A stretch of DNA of 64,000 bases from an uncultured Roseovarius sp. (GTDB taxonomy: Bacteria > Pseudomonadota > Alphaproteobacteria > Rhodobacterales > Rhodobacteraceae), in contig NZ_CAMYMD010000084.1 in assembly GCF_947259555.1 (NCBI RefSeq), positions 62,001 to 126,000 of the forward strand, in the 5' to 3' direction. Positions 52,223-61,976 of the stretch are shown piece by piece. The notes beneath the pieces are model-generated. The model saw only the letters and a program-made list of their open reading frames with translations. It made no database searches and was not told the DNA's origin. A program made the translations under genes and the position numbers. Numbering within the stretch: the stretch's first letter is position 1; each line of letters opens with the position of its first letter.

Positions 52223-53890
52223 TCACTTCAAAATGCCGGGCAAGTTTAGCCCATGTTCGCGCGCGCAATCCAGCGCTATATCGTACCCGGCATCGGCATG
52301 GCGCATGACCCCGGTTGCAGGGTCGTTCCACAGAACCCGTGCAAGTCGCAGGTCAGCCTCCTCGGTGCCGTCGCAGCAGACAACCATGCCCGAATGTTGA
52401 CTGAACCCCATGCCAACGCCGCCGCCATGATGCAGGCTGACCCATGTCGCACCGCTTGCACAATTGAGCAGGGCATTGAGAAGAGGCCAATCGCTGACCG
52501 CGTCAGAGCCGTCTTTCATGCCCTCAGTCTCGCGGTTCGGGCTGGCAACCGAGCCGCTGTCGAGGTGATCGCGGCCAATCACCACCGGGGCGCTCAACTC
52601 GCCGGTGCGAACCATCTCGTTGAAGGCTAGGCCCAGCTTGTGCCGCAGGCCGAGGCCGACCCAGCAAATCCGCGCCGGCAGGCCCTGAAACGCGATCCGC
52701 TCGCGCGCCATGTCCAGCCATTTGTGCAGGTGCGGGTCGTCGATCAGCTCTTTTACCTTGGCGTCGGTCTTGTAGATGTCCTCGGGGTCGCCACTCAGGG
52801 CACACCAGCGAAATGGCCCGATGCCGCGGCAAAAGAGCGGCCGGATATAGGCGGGTACGAAACCGGGAAACGCAAATGCGTCTTCCAGCCCTTCTTCGAG
52901 TGCGACCTGCCGGATGTTGTTTCCGTAATCGAGGGTCGGCACGCCCGCGTTCCAGAAATCAACCATCGCCTGCACTTGCACCCGCATGCTGGCGCGCGCC
53001 GCCCGCTCGACTTTCTTTGGGTCGCTCTCCTGACGGGCCTGCCAATCGGCCACGCTCCAGCCTTGCGGCAAATATCCATGGACCGGGTCATGCGCGCTCG
53101 TCTGGTCGGTGACCATGTCAGGCTTGACGCCGCGCCGCACCAGCTCTGGAAACACATCCGCCGCATTTGCAATCAGCGCCACCGATTTCGCCTCGCCGGT
53201 CTCGCACCAGCGTTCGATCATCGCGAGCGCCTCGTCGAGCGAATGGGTGATTTCATCCACGTAGCGCGTGCGCTTGCGAAATTCGGCGCGCGTCGCGTCG
53301 CATTCCACGGCCAGGCAACAGGCCCCCGCCATTACCGCCGCCAGCGGCTGTGCCCCGCCCATGCCGCCCAGACCGGCCGTCAGAATCCATCGCCCGGAAA
53401 GACTGCCGTCGTAGTGCTGTCGACCCGCTTCGACAAAAGTCTCGTAGGTGCCCTGCACGATGCCCTGCGAGCCGATATAGATCCATGATCCGGCCGTCAT
53501 CTGCCCGTACATCATCAGGCCCTTGCGATCCAATTCGCTGAAATGGTCCCAGGTCGCCCAATGTGGTACGAGATTGGAGTTTGCGATCAAAACCCGAGGT
53601 GCGTCGGGGTGGGTGCGAAAAACACCGACCGGTTTGCCGGACTGCACAAGCAGGGTCTCATCCGCCTCCAGGTCTTTCAATGCCGCAACGATTCGGTCGA
53701 AATCCTCCCATGTCCGCGCGGCGCGCCCGATGCCTCCATAGACCACCAATTCATGGGGGTTCTCGGCTACGTCAGGATGCAGGTTATTCATCAGCATCCG
53801 CATCGGCGCCTCCGTCAGCCAGCTCTTGGCACTGATCTCCGGGCCGGTATCGGAATAGATATCACGCGTGTTGTGACGAGGACCAGTCAT
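52223..53890 (-). CDS. hutU: urocanate hydratase HutU
   Basis: 555 residues. Converts urocanate to imidazolonepropionate with NAD+ as a bound cofactor. Family segments are [44 protein letters not shown] and the C-terminal [25 protein letters not shown]. It is the last gene of the reverse hutI-hutH-hutG-hutU operon, overlapping hutG by four bases. Confidence 0.96.
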   Translation of the reverse strand: MTGPRHNTRDIYSDTGPEISAKSWLTEAPMRMLMNNLHPDVAENPHELVVYGGIGRAARTWEDFDRIVAALKDLEADETLLVQSGKPVGVFRTHPDAPRVLIANSNLVPHWATWDHFSELDRKGLMMYGQMTAGSWIYIGSQGIVQGTYETFVEAGRQHYDGSLSGRWILTAGLGGMGGAQPLAAVMAGACCLAVECDATRAEFRKRTRYVDEITHSLDEALAMIERWCETGEAKSVALIANAADVFPELVRRGVKPDMVTDQTSAHDPVHGYLPQGWSVADWQARQESDPKKVERAARASMRVQVQAMVDFWNAGVPTLDYGNNIRQVALEEGLEDAFAFPGFVPAYIRPLFCRGIGPFRWCALSGDPEDIYKTDAKVKELIDDPHLHKWLDMARERIAFQGLPARICWVGLGLRHKLGLAFNEMVRTGELSAPVVIGRDHLDSGSVASPNRETEGMKDGSDAVSDWPLLNALLNCASGATWVSLHHGGGVGMGFSQHSGMVVCCDGTEEADLRLARVLWNDPATGVMRHADAGYDIALDCAREHGLNLPGILK

Positions 53891-54681
53891 GTCAGCGCTC
53901 CTTTTCGGGCGAGGGTGTCGATTTCCGTGAGAATGGAGGCGAGATAGGGGCGCAGCTTGTCAGCGCGAGCATGCAGATAAGGCCAGGGCGCGACCTCTTC
54001 CATGTAGGTCGATTGCGCCAGCTCCATCTGGATGGCGTGCCAACCGTCTTCCGGCCTTCCGTAATGGCGTGTGGTCCAGCCGCCTCTGAACCGACCGTTG
54101 AGCACGTGGCTATATCCGTCGGCGGTCCCACAAATCTGCCGAACGGTCTGCTCGATTTCTTTTGCACAGGTCCTGCCGTCGTTGGTCCCGATGTTGAAAT
54201 CCGGCAGCACGCCCTCGAACAGGAATGGAATGCGCGAGCGTATGGAATGGCAGTCATATAACACTGCCACACCATGTGCTTCACGGACACGACCCAATTC
54301 GGCCTCCAGCGCTGCGTGGTAAGGTGCGTGAAACATCTCGCGCCGGTGTTCGACCTCGCCAGCTGACGGAGGGATCTGCCAAATGTCCTGCCCATCGAAA
54401 TCGGTCACAGGCACAAGGCCGGTCGTATTCTGCCCGGGGTACAGGCTTTGACCCGAGGGATCGCGATTGGCATCGATCACATAGCGATGAACCATGGCGC
54501 GCACCGTTGTCACACCACCGAGCAACCCGTCATAGAGCTTGTGAATATTCCAGTCGGTATCCGCCAACGCGCGCCCGCGGTCATTCAGGCGCGCCCGGAT
54601 CTCTGCCGGTACATACGTGCCCGTATGTGGCAGGCCGAGAATGACCGGTCCATCGCCCCGGACAACTTCAACGGGCTTCAT
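53887..54681 (-). CDS. hutG: N-formylglutamate deformylase HutG
   Basis: 264 residues from the ATG at 54681 with AAAGG upstream; the track's GTG at 54696 overlaps the hutH stop. Zinc-dependent hydrolase that gives glutamate and formate. LPHTGTYVP and [17 protein letters not shown] carry probable metal ligands. Together with hutF it defines the formylglutamate branch of histidine degradation rather than the one-step formiminoglutamase route. Confidence 0.92.
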   Translation of the reverse strand: MKPVEVVRGDGPVILGLPHTGTYVPAEIRARLNDRGRALADTDWNIHKLYDGLLGGVTTVRAMVHRYVIDANRDPSGQSLYPGQNTTGLVPVTDFDGQDIWQIPPSAGEVEHRREMFHAPYHAALEAELGRVREAHGVAVLYDCHSIRSRIPFLFEGVLPDFNIGTNDGRTCAKEIEQTVRQICGTADGYSHVLNGRFRGGWTTRHYGRPEDGWHAIQMELAQSTYMEEVAPWPYLHARADKLRPYLASILTEIDTLARKGALT

Positions 54682-54692
54682 GATCATGCCTT

Positions 54693-56270
54693 TCACTGTT
54701 CCCCAAAATACTCAAGATTATCCCCCCGGCTAAGCGCGAGGCTCAGGCCGGATGCGGTGACCAGTTCTCCATTGCGCACCATATCCGCGGCCGCAGCCAG
54801 ATCGGGCGCCAGGTAGCGGTCCGTCTCAAGGGCCGGGATGTCCTGGCGCAGCCGTGCGATCACCTTCTTTAGCGCATCGCTTGTTTGCAGCGGCGCGCGA
54901 TAGCCGATGCCTTGGGCGCCGCAGATTGCCTCGACCCCAAGAATGACGCTCAGGTTGTCATTCATCCGCTTCAGCCTGCGCGCGGCATGTGCGGCCATAC
55001 TTACATGGTCCTCCTGATTGGCGGAGGTCGGAGTGGAATCGGTCGTGCAGGGGTTGGCGAGGTGCTTGTTCTCGCTCATCAGCGCGGCGGTGGTCACCTC
55101 GGCAATCATCATACCCGAATTCAGGCCAGGCTCGGGGGTCAGGAACGGGGGCAGATCGCAACTCAGCGTGGGATCAACCATAAGCGCGACGCGACGTTGC
55201 GAAATCGCCCCGACCTCTGAAATCGCCATGGCGATCTGATCGGCCGCAAAGCCAACCGGTTCGGCGTGGAAATTGCCACCCGACACGATCATACCCCCGT
55301 CCGGGTGACTCGTGTCGACCAGCACCAGTGGGTTGTCGGTAACGGCGTTGGCCTCAATCTCCAGCACCTCGCCTGCGCGGCGCAAGATATCGATTGCCGC
55401 GCCACTGACCTGCGCCTGACACCGGATGCAATAAGGGTCCTGTACGCGCGTATCGTCTTCGCGGTGGCTCTCACGGATGGCGGAGCCCTCCATGAGCGCG
55501 GCTTGGGCGCGGGCGGTGTCGATCTGTCCGGGATGCCCGCGAAGCGCATGGATCTCCGCAACCAGCGGGGCGGTCGATCCCATGATCGCATCCGTCGAGA
55601 GGGCGGCGGTCACCACGCAGGTCTGCGCATTGCGCCAGGCCGTCCAGAGCCCGGTCAAGGCGCAAGCGGTCGAGAATTGCGTGCCGTTGATGAGGGCGAG
55701 CCCCTCTTTCGGCCCGAGGCGGATCGGCGCGAGCCCGGCGCGGATAAGCGCCTCGGCAGCGGGGAGCCGCGCGCCCTTGTGACATGCCTCGCCCGCGCCG
55801 ATCATCGCGGCGGCCATGTGGGCCAGCGGAGCCAGATCGCCCGATGCCCCGACAGAGCCTTGGTCCGGGATGACGGGGGTCACATCTGCGGCGAGCATGT
55901 CTTCGATCAGTTCGATTGTTTGCCATGCCACGCCCGAAGCACCGCGCCCGAGGCTCATCAACTTGAGAACCATCATCAATCGGGTTGTGGCGATATCGAG
56001 CGCCTCGCCGACGCCGCAGCAATGTGACAAGATGAGATTGCGCTGCAACGCGTCGGTTTTCTCGGGGGCAATCTTGACGCTGGCGAGTTTGCCAAACCCG
56101 GTGTTCACACCATACACTGCCGTATGTCCGGACGCCGCGCGTGCGACAAGCGCATGTGCAGCGAGAACAGAGGGCTTGGCCTCCCGGCTCAGTCGAACCG
56201 CGCTGTTGGTGCGCCAGATTGCCTCCAGCGTGGTCAGGCCTACACGGCCCGGTGTCACGACTTCCGTCAT
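54693..56270 (-). CDS. hutH: histidine ammonia-lyase HutH
   Basis: 525 residues. Deaminates histidine to urocanate. The MIO cofactor tripeptide ASG is in [15 protein letters not shown]; the active-site tyrosine is in [11 protein letters not shown]. The last residues, NLEYFGEQ, are encoded by GAGTATTTTGGGG, a word related to the intergenic repeat at 44530, so the gene end seems to have grown into such an element. It overlaps hutI by four bases. Confidence 0.96.
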   Translation of the reverse strand: MTEVVTPGRVGLTTLEAIWRTNSAVRLSREAKPSVLAAHALVARAASGHTAVYGVNTGFGKLASVKIAPEKTDALQRNLILSHCCGVGEALDIATTRLMMVLKLMSLGRGASGVAWQTIELIEDMLAADVTPVIPDQGSVGASGDLAPLAHMAAAMIGAGEACHKGARLPAAEALIRAGLAPIRLGPKEGLALINGTQFSTACALTGLWTAWRNAQTCVVTAALSTDAIMGSTAPLVAEIHALRGHPGQIDTARAQAALMEGSAIRESHREDDTRVQDPYCIRCQAQVSGAAIDILRRAGEVLEIEANAVTDNPLVLVDTSHPDGGMIVSGGNFHAEPVGFAADQIAMAISEVGAISQRRVALMVDPTLSCDLPPFLTPEPGLNSGMMIAEVTTAALMSENKHLANPCTTDSTPTSANQEDHVSMAAHAARRLKRMNDNLSVILGVEAICGAQGIGYRAPLQTSDALKKVIARLRQDIPALETDRYLAPDLAAAADMVRNGELVTASGLSLALSRGDNLEYFGEQ

Positions 56271-57463
56271 CCTTCACCCCCAAAAATGCGCCTGTGTAGC
56301 GGGTTGAAGCCGATGCGATAGGCCAGCTCGGCCGGTTGCTCGACATTCCAGATCGCCAGATCGGCGCGTTTGCCTGTTTCGATCACGCCGCAGTCGCCCA
56401 TCCCGAGCGCCTGCGCGGCATGCCGGGTCACACCTGCGAGCGCCTCTTCCGGGGTCATCCGAAAGAGCGTGCAGCCCATGTTCATGGTCAACAAGAGAGA
56501 GGACATGGGCGATGAGCCGGGGTTGCAATCCGTGGCGAGGGCCATTGGCACGCCGTGGGTGCGAAACGCTTGGATCGGTGGCACTTGTGTCTCTCGTAGC
56601 GTATAGAACGCGCCGGGGAGGATCACCGCGACGCTGCCCGCCTGCGCGAGCGCTCTGGCGTCGTCTTCGGTGGCATATTCCACATGATCCGCAGAAAGCG
56701 CCCCGTAGCGGGCGGCGAGGCGCGTGCCACCCAAATGGCTGAGTTGCTCTGCGTGCAGTTTGACGGGCAGGCCAAGTTCTTTCGCCTTGTCAAAGACTTG
56801 TGCGATTTCCGCCGGTGCAAACGCGATGCCTTCGCAGAACCCGTCCACGGCATCGGCCAGGCCCGCCGCGTGTGCCGCCTCTAGTGCGGGGATGCATACC
56901 TCGGAAACATACGCTTGCGGATCGTTCTTGTATTCCTTTGGGGTGGCATGTGCCCCGAGGAAGGATGTCTTGATACGAACTTTGCGCTCGTTTTCGATGG
57001 CGCGGGCGACGCGCAGCATTTTCAGCTCTGTCTCGATGTCGAGACCATAGCCTGATTTGACCTCGATGACCGCGGCGCCTTCGGCAATCAGCGCATCTGC
57101 AAAGCGCAATGCATTGGCCAGCAACACCTCCTCGGACGCGCCGCGTGTCGCCAGCACTGTGGAGACAATTCCGCCTCCTGCACGCGCGACGTCTTCATAA
57201 CTCGCGCCGTTCAGGCGCATCTCGAATTCGCCGGCGCGATTGCCTCCATGCACGATGTGGGTGTGGCAGTCGATCAACGCGGGTGTGACCAGGCGCCCGC
57301 CCAGATCTTCTTGCGGGCCGCGATAGTCGCGCGGCAGGTCGGCCTCAGACCCCACCCAGGCGATTTGGTCCTTCTCGATCACGAGGGCGCCATGCTCGAT
57401 CAGGCCGTAGGCGGTGTTTCCCGCCAGCGTCGCCATCCGCGCATTTCTGAATAACATGGCCAT
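56267..57463 (-). CDS. hutI: imidazolonepropionase HutI
   Basis: 398 residues. Metal-dependent amidohydrolase giving formiminoglutamate. Metal-binding [33 protein letters not shown] and [12 protein letters not shown] are the family motifs. It heads the reverse operon, starting 33 bases from the hut operator. A second ATG two codons in is an alternative start. Confidence 0.95.
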   Translation of the reverse strand: MAMLFRNARMATLAGNTAYGLIEHGALVIEKDQIAWVGSEADLPRDYRGPQEDLGGRLVTPALIDCHTHIVHGGNRAGEFEMRLNGASYEDVARAGGGIVSTVLATRGASEEVLLANALRFADALIAEGAAVIEVKSGYGLDIETELKMLRVARAIENERKVRIKTSFLGAHATPKEYKNDPQAYVSEVCIPALEAAHAAGLADAVDGFCEGIAFAPAEIAQVFDKAKELGLPVKLHAEQLSHLGGTRLAARYGALSADHVEYATEDDARALAQAGSVAVILPGAFYTLRETQVPPIQAFRTHGVPMALATDCNPGSSPMSSLLLTMNMGCTLFRMTPEEALAGVTRHAAQALGMGDCGVIETGKRADLAIWNVEQPAELAYRIGFNPLHRRIFGGEG

Positions 57464-57495
57464 TGCTTTCTTGATTTCCGAGTCGATTTCTGAAA

Positions 57496-57513
57496 ATTAT
57501 GTCTATACATAAT
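57496..57513. promoter_or_regulatory. HutC-type operator in the hutI-hutF gap
   Basis: ATTATGT-ctat-ACATAAT has perfect 7-bp arms. It lies in the 74-bp gap between the divergent hutI and hutF genes, with a GntR/UTRA HutC encoded after hutF. The TGT-TATACA core resembles HutC operators described in other proteobacteria. It could repress both operons at once. Confidence 0.65.
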
Positions 57514-57537
57514 AATCTGTCAAGACTGGATCATGTC

Positions 57538-58902
57538 ATGCCGCGACTTTGGGCCGCTCAGGCGCTCTTGCCCTCGGGTTGGGCGCGCAATGTATTGGTG
57601 GAAATTGATGAAACGGGGAGGGTCGCCCGCGTCTCACCGGAGGCGCCGCCGGCAGGTTACCGGACCGGTATTCTGCTGCCTGCGCCGGTCAACGCCCACT
57701 CGCACGCGTTTCAGCGTGCGATGGCGGGCCTGACCGAAACACGCGGTCCCGATCCGCGCGACACGTTCTGGACCTGGCGTCAGTTGATGTATCGGTTTCT
57801 GGATCGTCTGACGCCGGAACAAGTGCAGGCCATCGCGGCGCTCGTTCAGATGGAGATGCTGGAGGCGGGCTATTCCACGAATGTCGAATTTCATTACTTG
57901 CACCACCAGCCCGGCGGCGTACCATATGACGATCCGGCGGAAATGGCGCAGCGTATCGCGGCAGCGGCGCAGGAGACCGGGATCGGGCTGACGCTGTTGC
58001 CCGTTCAGTACGAATTCGGTGGCGTAGATCGTCGTCCCTTGGGGCACGGTCAGGTCCGGTTCGGCAATGATCCCGATCAGTTCGCACGATTGGTCGATGC
58101 CTGTGGCGTGGCCCTTCGGGGATTGCAATCTGACGCTCGATTGGGCGTGGCCCCCCACAGCATACGTGCGGTGACGCCCGAGGCCATCGCCGGTGCCGCC
58201 TCGCTGGCCTTGGGTGGCCCGATCCACATGCATCTGGCCGAGCAGCAGGCCGAGGTCGATGAGGTGCACGCCGCGTATGGCGCACGCCCCGTGGAGTGGC
58301 TGTTGGGTCATGTCGATATTTCCACCCAATGGTGTCTTATCCACTGCACGCAGATGCGACCGGAGGAGACGCGCGCGCTTGCCCGCACCGGCGCGGTTGC
58401 CGGGCTATGCCCCATCACGGAGTCGAACCTCGGCGATGGCATTTTCGACGGGCTGCGGTGGATGGATGCGCAGGGCCGGGTCGCCATCGGATCGGACTCC
58501 AATGTCCGGATCTCCCTCGCAGAAGAATTGCGTACGCTCGAGTACTCGCAACGCTTGCGCGATCACTCCCGTGCCGCGTTCGCCACGCCATCGCAGTCCA
58601 CCGGGCGGCGATTGCTGGAGGCCGTTGCCGCAGGCGGCGCGCAGGCTGCCGGTCGCGAGAGCGGGCAGATCGCGCCGGGGCAGTTCGCCGATCTCATGGC
58701 GCTTGACGGCGACCATGTCGATCTGGCGGACCGTAGCGGCGACACTTGTCTCGATATCTGGATCTTTGCCGGTGATGACCATATGGTGCGCGATGTCTGG
58801 GCCGCTGGCCGCCATGTGGTACAGGACGGGCGGCACATCGCCCGGGACAGCATCGTCCACGCCTATGCCAGGGCGATGAAGCCATTGCGGGATGCGCTAT
58901 GA
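57538..58902 (+). CDS. hutF: formimidoylglutamate deiminase HutF
   Basis: 454 residues from the ATG at 57538, where family homology begins (MPRLWAAQALLPSGWARNVLVEI). The track's ATG at 57499 lies inside the operator palindrome and is rejected. Amidohydrolase with metal motif PVNAHSHAFQRAMAGL and a C-terminal metal Asp in IGSDSNVRISLAEELR. It converts formiminoglutamate to formylglutamate and ammonia, feeding HutG. The ribosome-binding site is weak. The stop overlaps hutC by four bases. Confidence 0.93.
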   Translation: MPRLWAAQALLPSGWARNVLVEIDETGRVARVSPEAPPAGYRTGILLPAPVNAHSHAFQRAMAGLTETRGPDPRDTFWTWRQLMYRFLDRLTPEQVQAIAALVQMEMLEAGYSTNVEFHYLHHQPGGVPYDDPAEMAQRIAAAAQETGIGLTLLPVQYEFGGVDRRPLGHGQVRFGNDPDQFARLVDACGVALRGLQSDARLGVAPHSIRAVTPEAIAGAASLALGGPIHMHLAEQQAEVDEVHAAYGARPVEWLLGHVDISTQWCLIHCTQMRPEETRALARTGAVAGLCPITESNLGDGIFDGLRWMDAQGRVAIGSDSNVRISLAEELRTLEYSQRLRDHSRAAFATPSQSTGRRLLEAVAAGGAQAAGRESGQIAPGQFADLMALDGDHVDLADRSGDTCLDIWIFAGDDHMVRDVWAAGRHVVQDGRHIARDSIVHAYARAMKPLRDAL

Positions 58903-59612
58903 CTGAGTTGCAATTCAACAGTTGGCAGACGATTCAGGACGAGGTGCTGCGCCGTATCCACGTGCGTGATTGGCCGCCGGGCGCGGTCATTCCCAACGAG
59001 GCCGATCTGGCGAAGGAATTCGGGTGCGCGCGCGCGACGGTCAATCGTGCCCTGCGCGCCCTTGCCGAGGCCGGTATTCTGGAGCGGCGCCGCAAGGCGG
59101 GCACGCGCGTGGCCCTGCACCCCGTCAGTCGTGCCACCGTGGATATTCCGATCATTCGGCAGGAGATTACCGGGCGTGGGCAAGCCTATGACTATCGCTG
59201 TATGAGCCGGAGCGTGACGCGTCCTCCGTCGCGGGTGATCGATCGGCTTGGTATCCAGGGCGGCGTCGATTGCCTGCACGTGACCGCCTTGCATCTTGCC
59301 TCGGGCGCGCCTTTTGTGTTCGAGGATCGATGGATCAACCTCGCCACCGCTCCTGACGCCGCGGAGCAGAGCTTTGACGCGCTCAGTGCAAATGAATGGC
59401 TGTTGGCCAACATTCCCTATACTCACGGTGATATCCGCTTTGCCGCCGAAGCGGCGTCCGAGCATGATGCGACGGTCCTCGAGACAAGTCACGGTGAGCC
59501 GGTCTTTGTCATGGAGCGGGTGACATGGGATCATGATCGGGCGATCACCTTTGCGCGGCTTTGCTACGCGCCGGGCTATGGAATCGTCACGCGATTCGGG
59601 TCCGCGCCCTGA
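58899..59612 (+). CDS. hutC: histidine utilisation repressor HutC (GntR family)
   Basis: 237 residues. N-terminal winged helix (DWPPGAVIPNEADLAKEFGCARATVNRALRALAEAGILERRRKAGTRV) and C-terminal UTRA ligand domain that binds urocanate in this family. Urocanate would release it from the hutI-hutF operator. Coupled to hutF, so it is autoregulated. Confidence 0.93.
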   Translation: MTELQFNSWQTIQDEVLRRIHVRDWPPGAVIPNEADLAKEFGCARATVNRALRALAEAGILERRRKAGTRVALHPVSRATVDIPIIRQEITGRGQAYDYRCMSRSVTRPPSRVIDRLGIQGGVDCLHVTALHLASGAPFVFEDRWINLATAPDAAEQSFDALSANEWLLANIPYTHGDIRFAAEAASEHDATVLETSHGEPVFVMERVTWDHDRAITFARLCYAPGYGIVTRFGSAP

Positions 59613-59696
59613 GATCTGCTCGCGTTGATGACCATGGACGGGTGCATCTGCTTGGGCTATCAGGCAGGCGATAAAGATCATCGCGAGAGGCACCGC

Positions 59697-61043
59697 ATGT
59701 CCGGCCATAGCCCCCCCACTCCAATGACGTCCCATCGTTGCGGGCCGCTTTCCGGCCGTGCCGATGTTCCCGGCGACAAGTCGATTTCGCATCGGTCTCT
59801 AATCCTTGGAGCGCTTTGTGTTGGTGAGACGGTCATCACTGGATTGCTCGAGGGCGAGGATGTTCTGGATACAGCCAAGGCGATGCGCGCATTCGGGGCG
59901 GAGGTCACATGCGACCCAGAAGGCATGTGGCATGTGCGCGGTGTCGGCGTGGGTGGCTTTGCGGAACCTTCTCAAGTGGTCGACTGTGGCAATTCCGGCA
60001 CCGGCGTGCGCCTGATAATGGGGGCAATGGCGACCTCGCCGATAACCGCGACGTTCACAGGTGACGACAGCCTCAACAAGCGGCCCATGGAACGCATCAC
60101 AGACCCTCTTACGCTGTTTGGCGCGCGCGCGGTGGGGCGCACAGGTGGTCGGCTGCCCATGACAATCGTGGGCGCGACGAGCCCCGTTCCGGTGCGCTAC
60201 GAGGTGCCGGTGCCCTCCGCTCAGGTGAAATCGGCGGTGCTTTTTGCCGGACTTAATGCGCCGGGGCAGACCATCGTTGTTGAGCGCGAGGCGACGCGCG
60301 ATCATACCGAGAGAATGCTTGCGGGGTTCGGGGCCGACATCACCTCCGAGGAGACGAGCGAGGGGCGGATCATCACCCTGACTGGCCAGCCCGAGCTGAC
60401 GCCGCAATCCATCGTCGTCCCGCGCGATCCCTCGTCCGCCGCCTTCCCGGTCTGTGCCGCGCTTATCGTGCCCGGCTCGGACGTTCTCGTTCCGAATATC
60501 GGCCTCAATCCAACGCGGGCGGGTCTCTTCACGACACTGCGCGAGATGGGCGCCGACCTGACCTATGAGAACATGCGGGAAGAGGGCGGCGAACCCGTGG
60601 CGGACCTGCGCGCGCGGTTTTCGCCCGACCTTGTTGGTGTCGAGGTGCCGCCGGAGCGCGCCGCCAGCATGATCGACGAATATCCGGTTCTGTCGGTGGT
60701 GGCGGCTTTCGCACGCGGCGAGACCGTCATGCGGGGCGTCAAGGAATTGCGCGTCAAGGAAAGCGACCGTATCGACGCGATGGCCGAGGGCCTGCGTGCC
60801 GGCGGGGTCGAGGTCGAAGATGGTCCGGACTGGTGGATCGTAACGGGCCTTGGGCATGGCAACGTGCCGGGCGGACAGATCTGCGTCAGCCACCTCGACC
60901 ACAGGATCGCCATGTCCTTTATCGTGATGGGAATGGCGACGAACGAGCCTGTGAGCGTTGACGACGCAAGCCCGATCGCCACCTCTTTTCCGATCTTCGA
61001 AGGTTTGATGGCGCGGCTTGGGGCGGATATCCGGCGGTCGTGA
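59697..61043 (+). CDS. aroA: 3-phosphoshikimate 1-carboxyvinyltransferase (EPSP synthase)
   Basis: 448 residues from the ATG at 59697 with GAGAGG upstream; the track's start is 24 residues longer. Shikimate pathway enzyme. Family motifs [30 protein letters not shown] and the C-terminal [27 protein letters not shown] are present. The segment DKSISHR followed by GNSGTGVRL fits the usual active site. It is 84 bp after hutC on the same strand, so read-through from the hut promoter is possible. Confidence 0.95.
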   Translation: MSGHSPPTPMTSHRCGPLSGRADVPGDKSISHRSLILGALCVGETVITGLLEGEDVLDTAKAMRAFGAEVTCDPEGMWHVRGVGVGGFAEPSQVVDCGNSGTGVRLIMGAMATSPITATFTGDDSLNKRPMERITDPLTLFGARAVGRTGGRLPMTIVGATSPVPVRYEVPVPSAQVKSAVLFAGLNAPGQTIVVEREATRDHTERMLAGFGADITSEETSEGRIITLTGQPELTPQSIVVPRDPSSAAFPVCAALIVPGSDVLVPNIGLNPTRAGLFTTLREMGADLTYENMREEGGEPVADLRARFSPDLVGVEVPPERAASMIDEYPVLSVVAAFARGETVMRGVKELRVKESDRIDAMAEGLRAGGVEVEDGPDWWIVTGLGHGNVPGGQICVSHLDHRIAMSFIVMGMATNEPVSVDDASPIATSFPIFEGLMARLGADIRRS

Positions 61044-61172
61044 CGTGGTGTCCGCGCAAACCGGCGAGGGATGTCGGTACAGGTGCATTGGCGAATTCCC
61101 GTCGCGCAAAAGAGCGTGATACTTTCGTGAGGCCCATTGTCGATGCGTGAGCCTGCGCCATAGACTCGTAAT

Positions 61173-61865
61173 ATGGATGAAATCAAATCAGGCCACGCTG
61201 TGCCCACGCCCCCGCCTGTCAAAGTCGGGCTCTACAGAAGCGCACTGCGGATCTTCGCGCTTTTGGGGCTCGCCTTTGCCTTGCACGAAATCTTTGTCTG
61301 GGCCGAGGGCTGGATTGCGGCGAACGATTATGGCTGGGCCATGCCTGGCCTGCTGGTCGCGGTTTTGGTGATATACGCGGTCCTGATCGCCATTCCGTTC
61401 GTGCCTGGAATAGAAATCGGCCTGATGGTGCTGGCTGCGGGCGGTTCAGGCATTGCGCCGCTTGTCTGGATTGCTACCGCGTCGGGGCTGACCCTCGCCT
61501 ACATGGTCGGATGCAAAGTGCCCTACACATGGTTGCACCGGGTTCTGCTCGATCTGCATCTGACCCGTGCATGCCAATTTCTGGAACGATTCGAGGCCCT
61601 TCCGGTCGAAGAGCGTGCGGCCTTTGTTCAGGCCTTGCTGCCCCTTCGTCATCTGGGCTGGGTGGTGAAATATCGTTATCTCAATCTGGCTCTCCTGATC
61701 AATATTCCCGGAAATTCAATGATTGGCGGTGGCGGCGGGATCGCCTTTGTCTCGGGGGTGTCCGGCATGTTCCGGGTGCCGTTGGTGATGGTCACAATCG
61801 TGGTTGCAACGGCGCCAGTCCCTCTGGCAATCTGGCTCTTTGGATGGTCGTTTTCCGGATCCTGA
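61173..61865 (+). CDS. VTT/DedA-like integral membrane protein
   Basis: 230 residues with about five hydrophobic segments. The paired re-entrant-like segments FVPGIEIGLMVLAAGGSGIAPLVWIATASGLTLAYMVG and LLINIPGNSMIGGGGGIAFVSGVSGMF resemble the VTT/DedA (SNARE-associated) fold, including the Glu in PGIEIG. The conserved Arg-Gly motif of classical DedA is not evident. Ribosome-binding site weak. Possible lipid or small-molecule transporter or scramblase; function not assigned. Confidence 0.6.
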   Translation: MDEIKSGHAVPTPPPVKVGLYRSALRIFALLGLAFALHEIFVWAEGWIAANDYGWAMPGLLVAVLVIYAVLIAIPFVPGIEIGLMVLAAGGSGIAPLVWIATASGLTLAYMVGCKVPYTWLHRVLLDLHLTRACQFLERFEALPVEERAAFVQALLPLRHLGWVVKYRYLNLALLINIPGNSMIGGGGGIAFVSGVSGMFRVPLVMVTIVVATAPVPLAIWLFGWSFSGS

Positions 61866-61905
61866 GGCATGAGCGTGCCGCGTGATGGCGATTTTCTGAC
61901 GCTTG

Positions 61906-61920
61906 TAGGCTGTCAGCCTA
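61906..61920. other. short hairpin before the RamA-like gene
   Basis: TAGGCT-gtc-AGCCTA is a perfect 6-bp stem with a three-base loop in the 111-bp gap between the VTT-like gene and the RamA-like gene. No T-run follows. It could end the upstream transcript or be an operator. Confidence 0.25.
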
Positions 61921-61976
61921 GCGCCTATGGCTTATGTTCCGCCTCAACCATTTGCGTCAGCATCAGGATACTTCAC

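Noticed and set aside
53350-53541. possible small protein inside hutU on the plus strand
   Set aside because: No ribosome-binding site and fully antisense to conserved hutU coding sequence.
58863-59792. 309-residue ORF on the minus strand
   Set aside because: Antisense to hutC and the start of aroA; no domain pattern.
59799-61109. 436-residue ORF on the minus strand
   Set aside because: Antisense shadow of aroA; no motif.
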